From: Beaufortia kweichowensis
Taxonomy: Eukaryota; Chordata; Actinopteri; Cypriniformes; Gastromyzontidae
Direction of reading: 5' to 3'
Length of the DNA: 64,000 nucleotides
Assembly: GCA_019155185.1 (NCBI GenBank)
Contig: CM032814.1
Span: 918,647 to 982,646 of the forward strand
A program made the position numbers and the translations under genes. How positions within the stretch are numbered: position 1 is the first letter of the stretch; the number at the start of each line of letters is the position of its first letter. Shown in pieces: positions 26,021-39,799 of this stretch. The notes under the pieces are model-generated. The model had not been told where the DNA came from, did no database searches, and saw only the letters and a list, made by a program, of their open reading frames with translations.

Positions 26021-26199
26021 ACAGTGATGCTTGAATACAGTTTAAGAAGCTTGACAACTAAAATGAAAAAAAACTTGTTTTTTGTTGAACAGCTTAAGGA
26101 CCATCCTTAAATTTAAGAACCATCCCTAAATCTTGACTATTTTTCTTAAAACAGAAAATTAACCACTTAAAACAAATCATTTCAATGAATGTCAAGTGT

Positions 26200-26600
26200 T
26201 TGTGCCAACAATCTCTCAATAATGTTGGCACCAGGTACAAAAGCGAACGAATCTCATTCCCGACTCCTTCCATTTCAGTAGGGCCCCTGTGGAACTGCGG
26301 TGCTTGACCCCTAATCCAAAATGCCATTTAAAGAGGAGGGGGAAGGACTAAAAACATCTCAGGCTTTCTCTGATAACCATCACACTCTAACCCCATTACC
26401 AGGACTGGGTCCTCACACCCCGGACCTGTCCCCTCAGGCCAGTGGCCTACCTCTCACCCAAGCGCTTTTCAGTCTGACGAATGACACCCCACAATAGTGG
26501 GATGAGTCTGCCGTGACCTTCTGCTGCCCTGAGCCTGCTAATGCTAACTATGTTATGACCATGTGCCCCCCACCACTAAATGACCCCTTGTGCTTTTATC
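26200..26600. promoter_or_regulatory. Weak candidate non-coding block, C-rich
   Basis: This is a C/T-rich segment with few repeats (26270-26590). It lacks coding frames and shows no strong motif cluster, so the regulatory reading is weaker than for its neighbours. Confidence 0.22.
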
Positions 26601-27420
26601 TTCAGTTATTGTTATTTTTTTAGTGAAAAAAAATGTGAAGAAAGAGGATGTTCCCTTGTGTTCACCTCTTGGTGACTAATAGGTGACGGAAGCAACCAAC
26701 TTAGCCTGCAATTGAGTGTACAGGAATATTTGATGGCTTGAAATGTTATGTTTTTAAAACTGTTAAAAAGTCTATGTCTTTAGAAGGGGCATATTTTGCT
26801 AAGGACTAAAAAAGAAATCATTGATAGGTGCACTGTTTACTTAATTAACAAAAGCACAAGTACCCAGTCAGGCAATTGTGTATTTAATGGCATCCATAAT
26901 AATTGAAGAATAATGAATATATCTCCGTAACAACTTTATTTAATCCTTTAGAAAATGGTTAGGTTAGCTGGATAAAACAAAGAGTGACTAACATGAACAA
27001 GTACATGTGTTCATAGTACAAATTGTCTTGATGTAATACACAAACTTTACATCTTTCAATACAACACAAGTTTATAGTGACACGATCGAAAGGAATGCAA
27101 ATAGGAATTTGGAATTTCAAGAGGATATACTATAATGGCAGATTATTTTTATTCTGTGTAAAGTTTTGTTTATTGGGTAACTACAGTATCTGGAAGTGTT
27201 TAGCTATCACAGTCCAACACAGACTGTTTAAGACTAAATGACCATTAACGGTTCTTGTCCCTCAAATGGACAGAAACAAAAATTTCAGAAACAAGACTAA
27301 AGGTTCTTATCATACCCCATCGTGTTTGTTGCCTAGTTTTTATTACCTAGTTTTACACCAGTTTATCATTATTCATCGAAGCATATATTTGTTTTGATGA
27401 TGTGAAATCTGAAAAGCCAC
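26600..27420. other. AT-rich spacer
   Basis: No gene or recognised repeat. Confidence 0.35.
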
Positions 27421-27880
27421 ACTGAATTAACCGTTTGAATTAATCATGGGAATAAACGCTTTAATTCGTCCATTCAGCCAGCTTTTTGCGTCCAGCTGCA
27501 CTGGGCTCTTTAACAGCAGCGGTGGAAGCATATGCTCGTGTTAAGGGGGGAGGAGGCCGAGTCTCCACGGAGAACTCCTACAAAAGAGACACAATATCAG
27601 CCCTCAGACGCGTGCAATGACTTAAACGCTCCATTGTATTAAATATGAATGGGACTCCATTGTCCGACCCCGTGTGAGTGGGGAGGCCGTGTTGTCGATT
27701 AGCCACATGATTAAGCAGATGACACGGAGGGGCTGTAAAGGTAAATAAAGGCCGCCTTCTGTCACTTCCTGCACAAGGACACATGGCTACGGCCTCCCAA
27801 AGACCTGCCAGAACGCCCTCGCCAACGCGTTAGAATACAGCTGAGAGCTGCCAGACAAAGGAGGGGTGAGCAGTTTGATT
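27420..27880. promoter_or_regulatory. Strong candidate non-coding regulatory block
   Basis: The stretch is repeat-free, G+C-richer and full of CpGs. It contains gaattaaccgtttgaattaa at its left end and cgattagccacatgattaag in the middle. It spans several short frames on both strands, none with splice sites. Confidence 0.38.
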
Positions 27881-28490
27881 AAAAAAGCATGAATAACATA
27901 GTCATGGTCTATGTCAGGTGTTAAGTATCTCATTGAGCCATTTGCATGTCAAAAGATGCGTTTTGTGTGTGTGTTGTGTGTGGGTCCGCTCTAGTTACAT
28001 GTCAGTGTGTGTGTAACACCTCCTACGAAGAGGGCACCCTTTCATTGACAGCTGTTACGGCACGGCATCATTTGTCAAAAAGATTTTATTAACACATTAA
28101 CATCAAAACAAAATGATTTAGGGTTCATAAATCTGTCTCATTTTAATCAATGACCTCTGCCATTTCTTTAGTATGCTACTTTAATTAGGGATACTAACAA
28201 ACACAAAAAGACAGATATATGAAAAAGCACTATTTGAAGATGTACTTCTGATTCTGTGCGGATTCATTGGAAACTTTGCAGGGTTTTAGTCAATCTACTT
28301 GTTTATTGTCCTTTTTTATTATTGACACTGTACTTGTTTATTGTCTTATGCAATATATGCAAATGTATGTTTCTACATTCAATTTAGCATTAACACTCTA
28401 CATTGTTAAATGCTTACATGTTTGTTTTTTGCGATATTCCTCTCTTTCCCTGGTCTCAAGTATAAGTATCGTCATTCTAGTTTAATGATA
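27880..28490. other. Spacer with short TG-rich words
   Basis: An imperfect GT-rich stretch at 27964-28014 is the only repeat. No gene. Confidence 0.35.
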
Positions 28491-28830
28491 TTTGATGCTA
28501 ACCTTAGCGTGTTCTTGCCGCTTTCTTTCACTCGCTCCATTGTGGGACATTCAGGTAACTAATCTGCCTTTAAATATGTCTCCAAGGGAACGCTACTAAT
28601 TAGCACTGAAATTTACTGCCTTCACTTTTATTGACTTGTCCTACTTCTCCGATAATTAACTAATGAGGGAACTAATGAGCTATGTCATTCACTCATGCTG
28701 TTCAATTAAAGTACAGAATCAATTATTGAAAATAGGTTTGCATTTTTGCCACCTCTAGTGTGGACGATGGCGGGAAGTTTAGAAATAAAGAGGAAAGACT
28801 TTTCGAAGAAAGTTTAGGCAATTATATATC
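28490..28830. promoter_or_regulatory. Candidate non-coding regulatory block
   Basis: Complex sequence with repeated homeodomain cores (gctactaattagcactg, gataattaactaatgagg, gttcaattaaagtac, aatcaattattg). No coding frame. Confidence 0.36.
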
Positions 28831-30000
28831 AGTCGTGCTATATATGTTTTGGTTGTGAATATATCAGGTCTGAAGAATACTAATGCAACAATGTAATGTT
28901 GCTATATCAATGTATGATTAATGGTATTACAGTGTTTTAATGTATATTAAACCAGGAAAATATAAAAATTACCCCACAAATACAGTCAAAAAAAGTTAAT
29001 TTAATGTGGACAGTGATTCCACACATTAAACTGTCAAGTTTATTTAGATATCTTATAGATCTAGATATCTGATGGAAAATAAAATATATATTATATATTT
29101 ATATAACGAGTATTTCATATATTAATATATCATATATATTATAAATAAAATAAAATAAGGCATGCCAGACTACCCAAACGGAACTGCAGATAGCATCCAC
29201 AATTTTTACTGATATTCTGACTGAAATTATTTGTGTAGTTTCACTGTGAATTGGATTAAAAATGTATATTTTCTCAATTTAAATTTAGTTTATAAATGCA
29301 GACATAAAAATTTGTAATTGTACTACAGCGCATTTTAAGCAAATTGACGATAAATCTTTGCGTTAATGCCACTCAAAATATTAGTTAGTCCAAGTGAATC
29401 TTTCCAGATTACAGTTAATATTGTTCCAGAATATAAATATTTTGGAGATAATCCATTTTAATGATCAAATTTCCAACCTCTCTGTCTACTCTATAGCTCA
29501 GTAACACATGCAATGATTGTTCTAAGTAAACAATGCATTACTTTGCTAATCTAGAGATTTGTTAAAACACCAGATTCATTAAAGAAAATTAATTACGCTA
29601 ATTCACTGCCGCCTTCATTCACAGATAATCAACTTTCTATCTCATCATTCTAATTCACATTGCAATCATACACCATGACTGAACTCACATCAGAATGAAC
29701 TTCTAGAATAGTAGCACATTGTTTTTGCAACATAAATTATTATTATAGTAATGTTTTATACTTGCGATACGTTTTTAAATTAATACATAGTATTATATTA
29801 ATAGTAGTTTGGTCAAAAGTGTTACAGCTAAAATGTAATGTTGCTAAAAAGCTTTTTATGTTTTGGCAATGCGATAGATTTCTGTGTAAATACACAAAGG
29901 TTTTTGAAAAAGTTAAAGAGAAGCCTAATTTTCAACATTCAAAGGCAAAGCAACATAAAAGCTATCTCAGATAATTAAGGCATTAAACATGCCTATATTT
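28830..30000. other. Very AT-rich DNA with TA-rich patch
   Basis: 28980-29160 is dominated by TA-rich words, including a palindrome-like agatatcttatagatctaga at 29047-29066. 29570-29700 is a small complex patch (attaattacgctaattcact) that may belong with the next block. No gene. Confidence 0.35.
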
Positions 30001-30480
30001 TCGCTTAATTAATAATTAATTTAATGAGAGGATGAGGCTGTAAAAAGCACTAATTAAAACGCTAGCGCGGTGCAGAATGCATACACTAATGGCGAAGAGG
30101 AAAAGACAGAGTGAAATTATGCAAAAACACTGTAAAGAAATCCTGCCTTGCACCATCACCAGCAACCTTCCCCAGCCTCCTCCGTGTTTGGGCTGTATCA
30201 ATATTCTAATAATACCAAGCATGCCAGAGGTCCTGGCTGGTGTGCCAAGCAGCATTGAGTAGATGTGACAGGCTTGCAGAAAGATGCAAAAGCCAAGGAC
30301 ATAAAATTCATCCCGACAGCAACCTTGGAGATCATCCCAGGCTAGAGTCTGCTGCTCTAAATTAGTGGAATAAAGTCAAAAGAACATAATGGAGTCAACT
30401 CTGTGTCAGAGCTGTGACAGGCTGCTGCATTTACACAACAGGCTGAGCGTGACCAAACCAGCCTAATGCTACCAGAAACA
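30000..30480. promoter_or_regulatory. Strong candidate non-coding regulatory block
   Basis: It starts with AT-rich homeodomain words (cttaattaataattaattta) and continues into complex, repeat-free sequence through 30480. Two frames of 61 and 79 codons on opposite strands overlap it and have no splice signals. Confidence 0.38.
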
Positions 30481-32280
30481 TCACTCTACTGCCCTGACAC
30501 TACAGTTTATTTCCTTTTTTTCTTTTGGTATCATTGATTTCAGAGTTACTGATGCAATGGAATTATGACAGAAGTATTTAGATGTTTCATGCCGTCTTAT
30601 TCTGTTCTTATTTCTAAACAGCAGGTTTAAGCCGTTTTCTTATTTAGCCTTATTACAGCTTGAAGTCAACATTAACAGGCGGCAACCTATTTTATTTCTG
30701 TATTCTGATGTGTTTGTGAGTGAAAGAGAAAAGCCAATGAGAAAAAATAATAAAACATGCAGAATTTAATGAATGGTTAACAGTGGTCTTTATATGAAAG
30801 CTGGTTGAAGAAGTCAAAAAACTAAAAGAGACAAAAACAGGAAATGTGCACCAAATCATGTTCAGGTAAAGAAAATTAATTAATTAAAGTAAAGAAATTC
30901 AACAATTTCAAGTTAAATGTTACATTTAACTATTATTTAAATGTAATATATGTTATGTTTCATAAAATCTCTTTCTGATTTTATGCTTTAAAAATACTGA
31001 AGTAAAACAAGACTGCTGCACATTTATACATTCGATAGACATTTTTATAACACTGCAGGAAGTTTGACACAAAACAAAGAACCACAGTTATGAGCATGCT
31101 TTAAAATGCCCAGACAACTTTCTCAAAGCAAAAGTACTGAGGCAGTGACAACAGAATAGAAAGTGCCCACACATCCACAAACATCTCGACCCTGATGCAG
31201 GATCCAACACACTGCAATACTCAGCAAAACCTCTGTGGCACCAGAGATCAGCGTTAATAAAAGCTCAGTCTCAGCATATGTCACCTCACTTCATAACACC
31301 TTTCCAGACAACCAGCCAATGAGAGCACCCACTGGACCTCACAAACCCAGAGTCTTCATGACATTGCAGTAGAGGTCACGCTGTACCCTCAAGGATTAAA
31401 GCTATAGGAATGATCACTCCGGTAAGCCAATGACATCTCTACATCCACAATCTTCTACCGCCACTACTGTTGCTCTCTGTTCAGTGATAATACTAAGAAA
31501 CATTATCTACATAATAAAACCAGACAGTGCAGCTGTGGTGGGAAATCGTACCCACATAAGATGTTTTTCTACTGCAAACAAGCACTTTTCACAAAAACAG
31601 TAGGCACTTAACATGTCCCATTCCACTTTTTTACTGCAATACATGTAAATCCCATCGTATTCAACTGCCAGATATGTAAAAATAACATAACAGGAAAAGT
31701 ACACAAATCAAATTTATGTCTGGGTTTGTGTGACACCCAGGAGGTGACATCATTTGGACCTGATCAAGGTGTGATGATAATCTTTTTTTTTAATTGTACA
31801 CATATTTTATTAGTAACTGCTTTTGTTAAGCTTAATTGTCTGACCCATTACTGTTTAAAGAAATACTTTCAGTTAAATGAAAGTTTACTTACAATACATT
31901 CTTACATTTCTTTTTTACTTTTTGTAATTTTTGTATTTATAAATAAAAAACATCATTTAGGATGTTGTAAAACCTTTAACAATGTTCTTATGTAATATGT
32001 TCTATATTTAATGTTTATATGTTCTTATGTTGTTAACAAGGCCAAAAAAATCCATCAGACAAAAACTGTGCATATTGTAGATATCATTTGAGCTGTTGCA
32101 GTGGACTTACAAGATTTTACAAGTTTGCAGATTTCATGTTATATGAATAGTAGTAACAATATTAAAAATTACTTTTTTAAAGACCTCTTTTGTACCTTGA
32201 TCTATGACACTTTAAATGAAACTGTGCAAGCATGAGACAACATTATAATTCAAATAATAGGTTTGTTTTATTAACATATC
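30480..32280. other. AT-rich intron DNA
   Basis: No gene supported. The frames at 31507-31704 and 31726-31995 are chance frames in AT-rich DNA. 31160-31480 is slightly more complex. Confidence 0.35.
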
Positions 32281-32960
32281 TGTAGTCATATTTATACAAA
32301 TTACTGCTGTTTAGGAGCGATTAGCATCTCACGGTTTACGCCCTGTGGGACTTTTAGCTACATATATGTGTCATCTTTATAATGGCAGACAGGCAGTTCT
32401 AGGCTTTATGCCAGCGACTCTCAAACGCTCAAATAATGAGCTAATAAGCAGAATAGAGCATTAATCAGAGTTTACTTGTTTGTTACTGTATTTCACCTCT
32501 TTCAGCCTGTTGAGCTATTTATGTGCTAATCATTTAAATAGTATGCCAATTACAAATGGATTCCAACATCTATCTCACTGTCTATCTATCACCTTTTCAA
32601 GCTGCAATATTCTTCAATTAGAGCATTTTTGTACCCTACTTCATCAAAGGCTAAAGTAATCAAGATTAATCTCGCGAGCTGACACGCGCTGTTTGCTAAG
32701 GCACACACACTACAATTGCTCAGGGCAAGCATCATTAGGAAATGCAATAAAATTAGGCAAACTGATTATATTTCAAAACTCAGAAGCAAAATAAAACACA
32801 ATTTGGGGCCGCCAATTAGGAGAGTTGTTCTCATTGAGCGCCAGTGATTATGTGGCATTATTATTATGGCTGGTTGCAGTGGGCTGATAGGAGGGGTTTG
32901 GCACCACCAACCAGCGTTACTGATCTAAACTGGGCATCGGGATACTTCTGACATCTGTTT
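32280..32960. promoter_or_regulatory. Strong candidate non-coding regulatory block
   Basis: The core at 32640-32960 is among the most constrained-looking sequence here: agtaatcaagattaatctcg, then cgcgagctgacacgcgctg, then aataaaattaggcaaactga, then gggccgccaattaggagag. It has several homeodomain cores, intact CpGs, no repeat and no frame. 32280-32640 is more AT-rich but similar in style. Confidence 0.42.
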
Positions 32961-34000
32961 TTGACAGGAGCGAATGTTGTTTTTCACTGTTTATTATTCA
33001 AGTTAAAACATTGTCATTGATGTACCACAACTGCAATTTTCTGTTTGCTTTTGACAAATATTTGGTACATGGGGAACCACTTGCCAACTGCCCAAAAAAG
33101 TATACAAATTCAATGATGTACAAATGATGGTTTCAAGCTTATTTTATTGCTGATTAAAACACTACAATAATATTTTGCTTGTTTTTTATTTTATCATTAT
33201 ATTGCAACTTATTTACAGTATAACATTTTTGTGCATGCATTTATGCAAGAGCAGCAATTTTACTAAATATTTAAACACTATTTCAGTTAAAATTCTTAAA
33301 AGCAATTAACACTATTGCAGAAAATTTAGCTTCATTACTTTATGTTCTTCCAGAATTCCATTAAAAATGATTTTATTATTGTACACTATGGAAACAGTGA
33401 AATAAATGTTAAAATACAAAGTACTTTAATAGTAGAGCATTATAACATTACACATATTAACTCAAGGCATTTTAAATCCCATACGCACTTTGTCTGTGCA
33501 AAATAGTATCTAATATGCTCTAATATACTGTATCACCTGTGGTGTATAAAGTTGGGACCCCTTATGACCATATACAGACGGAAAATCATGTAAGCAAAGA
33601 CAGTAGAAAAGGTCTTTCCCCTTGAAAAATGGAAACATCACTTACCTACATAAGTCCAACTATAAATACAACATTTAATAAAACATTTAAATACAAATAT
33701 ATATACACAAACCTATCCTTTCTGTTTTCTAATTCCATTAATGTGATCTTATCTGACATCAGAGCTTAGCAGTGATCATTGTTTTCTTTTAAATTGTGGG
33801 TAGGCACAGATGAGTTACATTCTGAATCATCTGTGAAAATGTAATCAATGATTTTATAAATTATACAAAAGGATATGATGAGCCTAAATTCTTTACCTTT
33901 CCTATAGGTCACGCCCCTTGACCTCTAGCCCTCAACCATGACATAATGAATTATAAATGTCATTATTACATTATTAAGGCCCGTGTATAGTGTGCATTAG
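32960..34000. other. AT-rich spacer
   Basis: No gene or recognisable repeat. Confidence 0.35.
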
Positions 34001-34930
34001 CCATTTCTATATTTTTTTCTTGTAAACACTTCACAGAGTGTTGACTGAGTAATCATCGCAGATTTGTCCTCTGTCAAACCCCCCCCCCTCACTGGCTCAT
34101 TTCATCATTCTGTATACACATAGACCTCCAGTGAAGGGGGAATAGTTAACAAACTCCAGGGATGATTGATGGCCTAATTTCCAGCCCTGAATAAGGCAGT
34201 TTTCTAAGTCTGTTGATTCTCCATTTATTAGCTAATAGAAGCATTTATCAAAAAAGTCGCATTTTTTGCTTAAGCAGTAATTGCATTTTTAAATCCTTAT
34301 TAGGGCTTCCATGCATACATAATCCAATTGAATAAATGCAGAATTGAAATGAAGGATTAATACTGTGAATTTCCTTTGGTAAACTGTGGGTTTGAATAGT
34401 TAACTAAACAATATAGGCTAATTTTGTTGCTTACATCCTGTTTAGGGATTTGGAGAACAGGAAATGCATTACTTTAGGCTACATTAAGAAGTTCATGGCT
34501 CAGTCTTTAGATTAGGATGATTTAGCATTCACCATTCAATCTCTTGATGTTTGTGTAAATACCACAACTATTAATTTGTAGTGTTTGTGTTGATCAGGTG
34601 TGTGTGTGTGTTGTAGTGTTAGCCTTTTGCCCCATCAAACAGGAGTCAAGTCTTGTTACCTGGCAACCGTCCCAGTGGCCGGCTCACGCTCCAGAGCGAA
34701 GCCAGTTTTAATCAGACAGCAAATTTGCAGTGCAGGAAACAGACAAGCACTCAAGCTAATCTTGTTAGCACGATGAGGCCGTTTTCAGATATCACTGCAA
34801 ATCAAATCATCCCGCAGGCTTTGAGCTCGGGGTCTTCATGGTGCCAATTGTACATGTTTCTGCGCATGACAAAGGATATGGATTATTTGTGTATCTAAGC
34901 GATGAGAATTTAAAGGAAAATGCTAATTGG
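34000..34930. promoter_or_regulatory. Candidate non-coding regulatory blocks
   Basis: Two complex patches are visible. 34030-34340 has a C9 run at 34079-34087 and ttattagctaatagaagc. 34620-34930 has gcaaatcaaatcatcccgc and a closed set of short frames. A short GT-rich run lies near 34600. No splice signals. Confidence 0.33.
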
Positions 34931-36715
34931 TTAATGAAGTATGCCTGTTAGCATGTATGACACTAGCTATGTTCGCATATAGTGTACACTGTGCACGGTA
35001 CGAGAATGCAACAAAACTATCAGTGTAGCAACAGAGTACACTGCACAAAATATTGTATCCTAATTCAGTTCATTTCCAATGGAATGAAGTATTCTTGACA
35101 TTTTAGATATAATTGGACAATATTATTGGATATAATTGCATAGACAAATGTAAAACAATAGTTTTCAAGATAAAACTGTTTTTTTATGACCAGCAGGAAG
35201 CAATATGCAGTGAGCTAGCGTTCAATCCTAAAGATGAAACATGTCTTAATGTACAAAAGCAGGACAACTGAGGTTATAAGAAACATTTTGATGTTTGAAG
35301 TGGCATTATGTCTGCGTTTGAAAAATCTAATGACCATTTTAAACTACCAACAGTTCATCTTCTCAGCTCTGTCTGTTATTTTCTGGCTCTTTATAGGAGA
35401 ACTCCTCATTTTCCCTTTAAACTCTTACTGCCCCCTTCCCCCACTTTTTTGGTCATAAGCTTGGTTCAATTTTGAAGCATCGGTTTCCCTGTGGAGCGTC
35501 TTTCTTGCCCTGAGCCATGCAGAGCGCTGAGACTCAATCCAAAGGCCCCTGGAGAACCGTGCCAGGAGAACAAAAGGAACCTGCAAAGTGTGAAACTTAA
35601 AGAGATGTACTTTGATAGCCTGAGATACGTACTGGAGCGCTGATCCAGAACCCAGAGAGAATTGACAGAATCAAGGCCTTACTGTAGAGAAAGATTGAAG
35701 TGGGTCAAGCCCAAACTCAACTTACTAAAAATTCAGGGAAAACTTCTCTGAAGACACATCTACCTAGACTCAAGAGTTTCATTAAGTATTAGTATTAAGG
35801 AACCATGTGCTAAAATTGACACTAAATATGTTTGGGGTTATCTTTTTAAATACTTAAAATACGTATTTTACATTTTAAACATATTTTACATAAAAGGTGT
35901 AAACAAATGTCACCCTAGGTCCCTGCAGTCCTCATACACATTTTAAAGGCATATTATAACAAATCAAAGAAAATACCAGCATCCATGAATGTATTATTTT
36001 TATCATCTGAAATTTCGAGTCTTTGAAACGGCAATATGCTTACCATTAGTTAATTGTTATTTTAAATGATGATGAGCTATAGAAAGTAGTCTGTAATTGG
36101 ACATTTCTAATTATTAGAATTATTAGTAATTTACGTCTGTAATATGTCTGCCTGTCTGTTCATTAGTTGTAGTTCTGTTTGCTAATTGTGTCCACCTCTG
36201 TCCTGTTCCTGCTGATTAGTCTGTCTATGTATTCTTCATTTGCTGCCCGTTGTTGTACTGTATGTTAGTATGTTTTTTGGGTTTTGGGTTGCATGCATTG
36301 CATGTATTGTATGTAAACGTTGTTCATGCCACTTTGCTTTACCATGCCACTGGTGACCAAGTTGTCCAGTAAAAATATAAGATAAAAATAAGATTTGAAC
36401 CAATTTGACATATAGGCCTAATACAACTTTATACAATTTTAAGAACTTGGCACCTGTTTTCAATAACACATTTTCAAAGGACTTTTTTTCTTTGTTTTTC
36501 ACCCATTACCATCTAATACAATCACTTAACCACAGTGCCTCCACTTTACCTGTTTTATATAAACACTGAGAGTCAGCTAAATGTAAAAGAGAGCAATCCA
36601 ATGCATTTCACCGACAAACACACTCCAGGGAATGAATCCTTCTGTCCTATAGATGTTGTATATACGTATAGAGATGATGACTGCTGTAAATGAGGATGTA
36701 GTATAGTGTTCAGCT
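34930..36715. other. Intron DNA, no gene
   Basis: 35470-35760 is moderately complex. The remainder is AT-rich, and 36100-36260 has short T-rich words. The 88-codon reverse frame at 36236-36502 has no coding signature. Confidence 0.33.
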
Positions 36716-37140
36716 CTGTTAAAGCACACACACTACAGCGGCCCTTCACTTCAACATCATCATTAAGACAATCACGCTCTTAATTGAGCTGCAATAAAAT
36801 CTCTAGCCTTATCTTAAATGCTTCATTACGATTTTCCATACAAACGGGCCGCTGCCTGTTGTAGTCCTGTTATTGGTATCATTATTTGATGTTGTTATTG
36901 CCCGGCACCATTGTTGGAATTAACCCACTATTATATTGGACCATTTGTGTGCCATTTTTTGCATATTTATTCTTTGACCTTAATTTGGGGATCAACCTAC
37001 AGCGGCAGTTAAAAAGATTTTATTTAGACCTTGATAAGCTCAATGAACGCTAACAACAACGTGTGGATATTATTGCATTTCTCTACATATCCCAGAACAA
37101 TATGCAGAGACAGCTCTGCAAACGACAGTTTTTTTTTTGC
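36715..37140. promoter_or_regulatory. Strong candidate non-coding regulatory block
   Basis: This is continuous complex sequence with homeodomain words (cgctcttaattgagctgc), a HOX9-13/CDX-like CAATAAAA at 36792-36799, and a CCAAT-free, CpG-poor body. It ends near a T9 run at 37129. No frame above 60 codons crosses it. In texture it matches classical vertebrate CNEs. Confidence 0.42.
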
Positions 37141-38079
37141 TAGACAGAGATTGTAAATCTCATAGATTATTATTAATGTCTGTGCTTATGTGAAAATCAC
37201 TTCTAAATATGCTTGTCAGGGCAGTACAATGCCGTTTCTATGGTGTTGGATGTGGGATGCTGTTTTGGTGGTATCTATGTGGCTATTAATTGGTCAAAAA
37301 AGCTCTCAAGTTTACGATAGTCTGATCGCTCTTCTTTAATGTTAATTTGATCTTTGATCACTTTAAAATCTCTTTAAAAAAACACACGATTTGACATTTC
37401 AGCCATGTTCATAGCACACGTGGTGTGTGATAAAACACATGCTTAAGTTTAATACTATAGGATTAGTGGTTTAAATCAGTAATGATGCTTGGTTATTAGT
37501 CATACAGCATTAGAAATAATTTTATGGCACATTTTATTTTGTTGGAAGCATAAAATAAGATTTATGTTGGTGTCATACACAATACTAACTCACCAACATT
37601 CTCTAAAATGAATGCCAATACAGTTATCAACAGGCCAACGAAACAGTCTTTTAATTCAGCAGAACCCTTGAATAAATATTTCACTTTATTATTAAGCATT
37701 ACATCTGAAATTGGAAGGTTTCTGAAATATAATTGAACACTAATGCACAGGAGTGGGTAAACATTTCACATTGCAAATATCTAATTAGCCCTTTATTCCT
37801 GGCTGATAATAATAGCACACCGGGTTTGATATAATAATGCACGAGGTAGACACCATAATGACAGTTTTTCAACCACAGCCCTGTGATTGACAGCAGTGTA
37901 TTTTACTCATTAAAGATGGTAAATGGACTGCAGTAATAAGCCAATTAATGTTGTCTATTTGTTTAAGCATGGTGTAAATGAGGACCTTAAACAGTGAACT
38001 CAGCAGGTGGAAAAAACAAATGACTGGACACCAGAACAAAATACTTTTACTGGTGGCGGCGTAAAGGAGTTCCCACATA
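37140..38079. other. AT-rich DNA with a small complex patch
   Basis: 37730-37970 contains complex words (tatctaattagccctttatt) and may be a weak regulatory candidate. The rest is ordinary. Confidence 0.33.
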
Positions 38080-38222
38080 ATAGAATAGAATAGAATAGAA
38101 TAGAATAGAATAGAATAGAATAGAATAGAATAGAATAGAATAGAATATAGAATATAGAATAGAATAGAATAGAATAGAATAGAATAGAATAGAATAGAAT
38201 AGAATAGAATAGAATAGAATAG
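38080..38222. repeat. (TAGAA)n microsatellite, about 143 bp
   Basis: A pentanucleotide array with two in-phase variant units (tagaatatagaatatagaat) near 38145-38160. The reverse-strand translation gives the artefactual FYSIL repeats at 37869-38250, which is not a gene. Confidence 0.92.
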
Positions 38223-38582
38223 TGGAAGTGTCATCCTCCATATGGTGCATTATAAAATGATAATTTTATAAACAAAAATAAAAATACTATAAAAATATTG
38301 TAAAATAAAAGTACATTATAAAAATAAAAAAATTACAATATAAAAATCTGAAAACCAGAAAAAAATAGTAATTAGAAGTATTAGTAATTATATAAGTAAA
38401 CATTATAAATTGCAGGGCCGCCAAGGGGTGCGTCAACAGAAAAATACAGTATAGATTCAGATGTACAAAATGAATATTGCTTGCATAGATCAGATAAGTA
38501 ACTGAAGCAAAATGTTTATATTGAAATGTTTTTTGATTATTCAGCTGTCTACAAAAGACATTTTACAAAATATTTACTTTCA

Positions 38583-38640
38583 TGGAAAGTCCCCATAAAA
38601 CATGGAAACCCAACATGTGTATGTGTCTGTGTGTTTGTTT
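38583..38640. repeat. Dispersed fish repeat word next to a TG-rich stretch (copy 1)
   Basis: The sequence ggaaagtccccataaaacat, followed by ggaaacccaacatgtgtatg, closely matches a second copy at 41878. Both precede a TG-rich stretch. The word is familiar from many fish intron sequences; I do not name the family. Confidence 0.6.
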
Positions 38641-39790
38641 ATCCCCTGGGGGCATGAAGGTAATCCCTGTACTCTACACTGCATGTGTGTGTGTCTTCAG
38701 GCATGGCCAAGGGTTGCACTTCCTCCATGGACTCCAGAGGTGCACTGGGGAACTGTCTTTGCTGGGCAAAACGGCCTCAGGAAACTGATTTTCTCTTTCA
38801 GACAAAAACAGCATACATTTCCATTCTATATTTTTTCTCACCTGTTAATGAGTGAAAAGAGGGGGAATGTCATCTGTGGTAATTTTTGCAGGGTATCAGT
38901 TTTCACAGGGTTCTGAGAATGTGGCTGAAACCTGTCAACACCCCCTCATCTCTCAAACACAGGTCACATGACCCCGCCTGTCACATGACCTCTTTTCCTG
39001 CCGGAAAGAACAAGATTATCATCTCCATCTATTGTTCTCACCTTGTTCTTTTGTCTATTCAGTCTACTCAATATAGAAATAAAGATTAAATTATGAGTGG
39101 CTTCAAATGCTACATTGAATGAGGCTTATTAAGATGCGTTTAACCTCATTCTTATTTATTAATACTATTTTGGAAGAAAACAATGTCTTCGCCCTGAGAG
39201 AGGTTGAATTAAACTTCAGCTCTGGCCATGACCCATGAGTGGTATGGAGAATTGATGTAAGGATGGATGGATTCCTTCCCTCCCACCTTACTTTATTCTG
39301 GTATCTGAAAACTGGAAATGTTTTTAAATTAATATTTTGTTTTCTAAAAAAAATGTTTCTGACATCTCTTCTGTAATACATACTGTCTACATTTTGAAAT
39401 GGACATTATAGTCACTCTAGCAATTTTGTTTTTGATTTAAATAAATTTATAAAACTTAAATTCAAAAATAGTTTCTTATATTATAGGACAAACATCAACA
39501 TTTTTTTTTTTTTAAATTTTCTTTTCATTTCTTATCTTCTGTTTTAACTATAAACGATGAAGTTGTGGAACTTTGTTGTGTGTTTTATATAAATTTGAAA
39601 AATTTAAGTTATCTAATTATTCCATTTTATTGGTATTTATAAAAATTTTATTTATTTTATTATTAGTTTTTTTAAATATTATTTATTTTTTTATTTTATT
39701 AATAAAATGAATCATAATCTGTCTTTTGTTCATCAGTAGCTCTCAATGCAAACACACAGTAATTCAGGTAACAGACGACATTCAACAGCC
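38640..39790. other. Intron DNA, no gene
   Basis: 38600-39000 has several 60-100 codon frames overlapping one another, none with splice signals. 39420-39720 is very T-rich low-complexity sequence. Confidence 0.33.
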
Positions 39791-39799
39791 CTCAGATCC

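Noticed and set aside
37869..38250. 121-codon reverse frame with FYSIL repeats
   Set aside because: Pure translation of the TAGAA microsatellite.
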